7,615 nucleotides of DNA from Alphaproteobacteria bacterium (GTDB taxonomy: Bacteria > Pseudomonadota > Alphaproteobacteria > Micropepsales > Micropepsaceae), in assembly GCA_015654715.1 (NCBI GenBank), contig JAATGK010000383.1:1-7615 (forward strand), read 5' to 3'. The notes beneath the pieces were generated by a model. It was not told where the DNA came from. It was given only the letters and a program-made list of their open reading frames with translations, and made no database searches. Positions 4,978 through 7,615 of the stretch are shown piece after piece. The position numbers and the translations under genes are program-made. Numbering within the stretch: the stretch's first letter is position 1; every line of letters starts with the position of its first letter.

Positions 4978-7149
4978 ATGAGCGCGTTTCGGATTTTCGC
5001 GTGCGCCATATGCGTTGCTGTGGCGACGCTTATCGGCATCGGACGAGCCTCGGCGGAGGACGGGCACGAATTGTGGCTGCGCTACCGCCCTGTCGCCGAT
5101 GCGGCTACGGCGGCTTATCGCCAATCGGCAAGTGAACTGGTTGTCACCGACAACTCACCGACCATCGCTGTCACGCAAGCCGAACTCGTCAAGGGGCTGT
5201 CGGCGATGCTCGGCAAGCCGTTGCCGGTCGTTTCCGCGGTGACGCAGGACGGCGCCATCATGTTGGCGGTGACGGGCAAGGCGAAGGTGATCAGCGACCT
5301 TAGGCTGCCGGTTGCCGGTCTCGGCAACGAAGGCTTCGTGATCCGCAGCGCGACGTGGCAGAACCACAAGGTTACGGTCATCGCCGGCAACACGGATGTC
5401 GGCGTCCTCTACGGCGCCTTCCGTTATCTGCGCCAAATTCAGACGGCGCAAAGCACGGCCAACCTGAACATCAGCGACAAGCCGCGCGTCCAGATTCGCG
5501 TGCTCAACCACTGGGACGTGCTGGGCCGCGGCAGTGCGAATTCCGCCGGCCAGTCGATCTGGGATTGGCCGAAGCTGCCGGCGTGGAAGGATCCCCTCTA
5601 CACCGATTATGCGCGCGCCAATGCCTCGATCGGCATCAATGCCGTGGTTCCGAACCAGATCAACGCCGATCCGGTGATGCTGTCACCGATGTATCTGCGC
5701 AAGCTGGCGGCGCTGGCCGATGTGCTCCGCCCCTATGGCATCAAGATGTACCTGTCGGTTCAGGTGACTTCGCCAATGACTGTCGGCGGCCTCAAGACAG
5801 CCGATCCGCTTGATCCGGCGGTGAAGAAGTGGTGGGCCGACAAGGTCAGCGAGATCTACACCTACATTCCTGATTTCGGCGGTCTCCTGGTCAAGGCCGA
5901 TTCCGAAGGCGAACCGGGCCCGCAGAGCTACCAGCGTACCCAGGCCGACGGTGCCAACGTTCTGGCCGACGCCCTGAAGCCGCACGGCGGCATCCTGTTC
6001 TGGCGCGCCTTCGTCTACTCCAACGACCCCAAGTGGGATCGCGTGAAGCAGGCGTATGACACCTTTAAGCCGCTCGACGGCAAGTTCCGCGACAACGTGA
6101 TCGTCCAGGTCAAGAATGGCCCGCTCGACTTCCAGCCACGCGAACCGTTCAGCCCGTTGTTCGGCGCCACGCCGAAGACCAATATCGGAATGGAAGTCGA
6201 GGTCGTGAAGGAATATCTCGGCGGCGCCACCCATCTGTTCTACCTCGGCGCCTATTGGGAAGAAGTCCTTCAGGCCGACACCTATGCCAAGGGTAAAGGT
6301 TCGACGGTCGCTTCGGTGATCGACGGTTCGGTGTTCAAGAACAAGCTCACCGGCTTTGCCGGCGTGGCGAATATCGGTACCGACCGCGACTGGTGCGGCT
6401 CGACCTTCAACCAGGCCAACTGGTACTCGTTCGGGCGTCTGACCTGGGATCCGCATGCGTCCGCCCGGGCGATTGCTGAAGACTGGGCCGCGATGACGTT
6501 CACGCCCGACAAGGCGTTCGTCGGTCCTGTCGTCGACATGATGATGGCCTCGCGCGAGGCTGACGTCGACTTCATGATGCCGCTCGGACTGCACCATCAG
6601 TTCGCCACCGGCCACCACTACGGACCGGAGCCGTGGGGCAACACAGCGGGCCGCGAAGACTGGAACCCGGTCAACTACAACCGGGCCGACAAGGACGGCA
6701 TCGGTTACGACCGCACAACGGCCACGGGCACCAATTACGCGGGCCAGTACAAACCTCAAGTCGCGGCCGTGTTCAACGACCTCAAGCGCATCGACGACAA
6801 GGACCTTTTGTGGTTCCACCACGTTTCGTGGGACTACAAGACGAAAGCCGGATTGCCGGTGTGGGACGACCTCGTTCGCCACTACGACCGCGGTGTCGGC
6901 GAAGTCGTCGCGATGGAGAAGATCTGGGCTGAGATGAAGCCCTATGTCGACACGGACCGCTTCGCCAAGACGACCGTCTTCCTGCAGATGCAGGAAAAGG
7001 AAGCCAAGTGGTGGCGCGATTCCTCGATCGCCTACTTCCAGAGCGTTTCGGGCCGGCCACTGCCGGAAGGCATTGCTCCGCCCGAGCATTCGCTGGATTG
7101 GTACAAGGAACTCAACACGTCGCTCAAGGTTCCGGTCTATCCGTTCTGA
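4978..7149 (+). CDS. aguA: GH67 alpha-glucuronidase, exported
   Basis: GH67 enzymes release 4-O-methylglucuronic acid from the non-reducing-end xylose of short aldouronic acids, a late step in glucuronoxylan use. The 723 residues match the usual family length. Residues 1-26 are a signal peptide (R-A-S-A before Glu27), giving a periplasmic or envelope location. Residues 29-150 are the N-terminal domain (H-E-L-W-L-R-Y, G-V-L-Y-G-A-F-R-Y-L), 151-480 the barrel, and 481-722 the C-terminal helical domain. The catalytic acid is Glu310 (A-D-S-E-G-E-P-G-P). The activating pair is Asp384 (K-N-G-P-L-D-F) and Glu412 (K-E-Y-L-G), with the same 28-residue spacing as characterised enzymes. Lys306, Arg343 and Lys379 match the carboxylate-binding set, and Trp179 and Trp562 match substrate-pocket tryptophans (recalled from Cellvibrio GlcA67A). 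The loop after N-H-W-D, normally containing E-R-G-Y-A-G, reads A-N-S-A-G and is one residue shorter. Activity is likely; this loop may alter binding. An intrinsic terminator upstream suggests a separate transcription unit. Confidence 0.95.
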   Translation: MSAFRIFACAICVAVATLIGIGRASAEDGHELWLRYRPVADAATAAYRQSASELVVTDNSPTIAVTQAELVKGLSAMLGKPLPVVSAVTQDGAIMLAVTGKAKVISDLRLPVAGLGNEGFVIRSATWQNHKVTVIAGNTDVGVLYGAFRYLRQIQTAQSTANLNISDKPRVQIRVLNHWDVLGRGSANSAGQSIWDWPKLPAWKDPLYTDYARANASIGINAVVPNQINADPVMLSPMYLRKLAALADVLRPYGIKMYLSVQVTSPMTVGGLKTADPLDPAVKKWWADKVSEIYTYIPDFGGLLVKADSEGEPGPQSYQRTQADGANVLADALKPHGGILFWRAFVYSNDPKWDRVKQAYDTFKPLDGKFRDNVIVQVKNGPLDFQPREPFSPLFGATPKTNIGMEVEVVKEYLGGATHLFYLGAYWEEVLQADTYAKGKGSTVASVIDGSVFKNKLTGFAGVANIGTDRDWCGSTFNQANWYSFGRLTWDPHASARAIAEDWAAMTFTPDKAFVGPVVDMMMASREADVDFMMPLGLHHQFATGHHYGPEPWGNTAGREDWNPVNYNRADKDGIGYDRTTATGTNYAGQYKPQVAAVFNDLKRIDDKDLLWFHHVSWDYKTKAGLPVWDDLVRHYDRGVGEVVAMEKIWAEMKPYVDTDRFAKTTVFLQMQEKEAKWWRDSSIAYFQSVSGRPLPEGIAPPEHSLDWYKELNTSLKVPVYPF

Positions 7150-7162
7150 GTGCATTCCTGAA

Positions 7163-7187
7163 AGCGGCCTTCCGACGGGAGGCCGCT
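7163..7187 (+). terminator. 11-bp GC-rich hairpin after aguA (weak or no T tract)
   Basis: AGCGGCCTTCC (7163-7173) folds back on GGGAGGCCGCT (7177-7187) with a GAC loop; ten pairs are Watson-Crick and one is G-T. It begins 13 bases after the aguA stop, the usual place for a terminator. The bases that follow (ACCTGATCT) are not a real T tract, so termination may be partial, letting some transcripts continue into the next gene. Confidence 0.6.
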
Positions 7188-7194
7188 ACCTGAT

Positions 7195-7237
7195 CTGAAG
7201 CGTTTCATCGGTTTGACCAATCGGTGGAACGCTTCGG
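7195..7237 (+). promoter_or_regulatory. 19-bp RNA-type hairpin before the DUF8021-like gene
   Basis: Bases 7195-7213 pair with 7219-7237 around a five-base loop (TGACC). The core arms are GAAGCGTT (7197-7204) and AACGCTTC (7228-7235). Fifteen pairs are Watson-Crick and four are G-U wobbles (7196-7236, 7205-7227, 7208-7224, 7211-7221). All four wobbles are valid only in + strand RNA, since on the other strand they become A-C mismatches. It ends 27 bases before the next start codon and has no T run behind it. It therefore looks like a structural element in an mRNA leader or an intercistronic stabiliser rather than a terminator. Confidence 0.6.
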
Positions 7238-7251
7238 TGACGGCAATAGAC

Positions 7252-7259
7252 AGGGAAGG
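7252..7259 (+). promoter_or_regulatory. Ribosome binding site of the last gene
   Basis: AGGGAAGG ends five bases before the ATG at 7265. An in-frame GTG at 7262 would be only two bases from it, so the ATG is the better start. Confidence 0.7.
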
Positions 7260-7264
7260 CCGTG

Positions 7265-7615
7265 ATGTTCAAAAAGATCCTTAGCGTGGGCGTGCTGCTC
7301 GCCGCGGCGGCTCCGGTTCTGGCGCAAAGCCAATCCGCGTCGACCCCGGCGCCCGAGCCGGAAGCCACTTACGTGCCGCTGCAAGATCGGCCGAATTGCA
7401 CCCGGGACGACCTCAAGGCGGCGACCGACGCCTACGTGACGGCCCAGAGCGTCGGCAACATCTCAGCGATGCAGATTTCCTCCAGCGCCCACTTCCTGCA
7501 GAATATGAAGACCGTCGATCGCAAGGACGGACTTTGGAATAAGCCGCTGCCGATCGCGCATGCGATGAGCATCCACGACGACAAGCGCTGCAAGACGTTC
7601 ACCGAACTCGTCGTC
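7265..7615 (+). CDS. Small secreted protein, DUF8021-like (3' end outside window)
   Basis: The frame is open from the ATG to the window edge, giving the first 117 residues. Residues 1-20 form a clear signal peptide (Lys3, Lys4, a run of Leu/Val/Ala, V-L-A before Gln21). A short Ala/Pro/Glu linker leads to the folded part from about residue 37. Its pattern is N-C-T-R-D-D-L, then D-A-Y-V-T-A-Q, then D-G-L-W-N-K-P-L-P-I-A-H, then H-D-D-K-R-C-K-T-F-T-E-L-V-V. This resembles what I remember of DUF8021, an NTF2/SnoaL-like domain found in secreted fungal and bacterial proteins with no established function. Cys45 and Cys109 sit where a disulphide would be expected. It follows aguA by 115 nt in the same direction, so a role near sugar-acid or xylan breakdown is possible but is only context. 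The family call rests on memory of the motif. Confidence 0.7.
   Translation, partial: MFKKILSVGVLLAAAAPVLAQSQSASTPAPEPEATYVPLQDRPNCTRDDLKAATDAYVTAQSVGNISAMQISSSAHFLQNMKTVDRKDGLWNKPLPIAHAMSIHDDKRCKTFTELVV

Noticed and set aside
4400..4981. 193-aa + strand open frame whose TGA overlaps the aguA ATG
   Set aside because: The overlap looks like translational coupling, but the frame has no good ribosome binding site, a random Arg/Ser/Trp/Gln-rich composition, no motif, and runs through a strong intrinsic terminator.
5683..7155. 490-aa open frame on the minus strand opposite aguA
   Set aside because: Same shadow effect: Arg/Val/His-rich sequence with no motif, opposite a complete GH67 gene.
1..7615. 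CRISPR arrays, tRNA or rRNA genes, insertion sequences, attachment sites
   Set aside because: No regularly spaced repeats, tRNA-like cloverleaf, transposase motif or terminal repeats were seen on either strand.

Overview
The window is a GC-rich, tightly ordered piece of bacterial chromosome. All four genes lie on the + strand. The two complete genes and the partial last one begin with Gram-negative-type signal peptides; the start of the first gene is outside the window. Composition, codon style and gene content suggest a plant-biomass-degrading alphaproteobacterium. That placement is inferred from general appearance, because the window holds no phylogenetic marker.

Layout. Positions 1-1200 are the C-terminal part of a glycoside hydrolase family 115 (GH115) protein whose start lies upstream. 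After a 138-nt gap comes a complete second GH115 protein (1339-4284, 981 aa), an obvious tandem paralogue of the first. A long gene-poor stretch follows (4285-4977). It holds two stem-loops just after the GH115 stop, further local stem-loops, and a strong intrinsic terminator with seven Ts (4791-4829) that has no protein gene directly in front of it. Then comes a complete GH67 alpha-glucuronidase (4978-7149, 723 aa, aguA) with an intact catalytic set. Its 115-nt downstream gap is filled with two strong RNA-type hairpins. The window ends inside a small secreted protein (from 7265) that resembles the uncharacterised DUF8021 / NTF2-like group.

How the genes may work together. GH115 enzymes remove (4-O-methyl)glucuronic acid side chains from internal as well as terminal xylose residues of glucuronoxylan. 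GH67 enzymes remove it only from the non-reducing end of short aldouronic acids. Having both families side by side fits periplasmic or cell-surface debranching of glucuronoxylan. The complete GH115 protein, however, has unusual residues at two conserved active-site motifs (R-G-I-F-L-N-S instead of R-G-I-F-I-N-D, and R-N-K-D-D instead of R-G-D-G-D). It may therefore have a shifted specificity or mechanism.

The least explained parts are the non-coding ones. They are the orphan terminator with its upstream structured region (candidate small RNA or attenuated leader of aguA) and the 19-bp stem ahead of the DUF8021-like gene, whose wobble pairs all fit + strand RNA.
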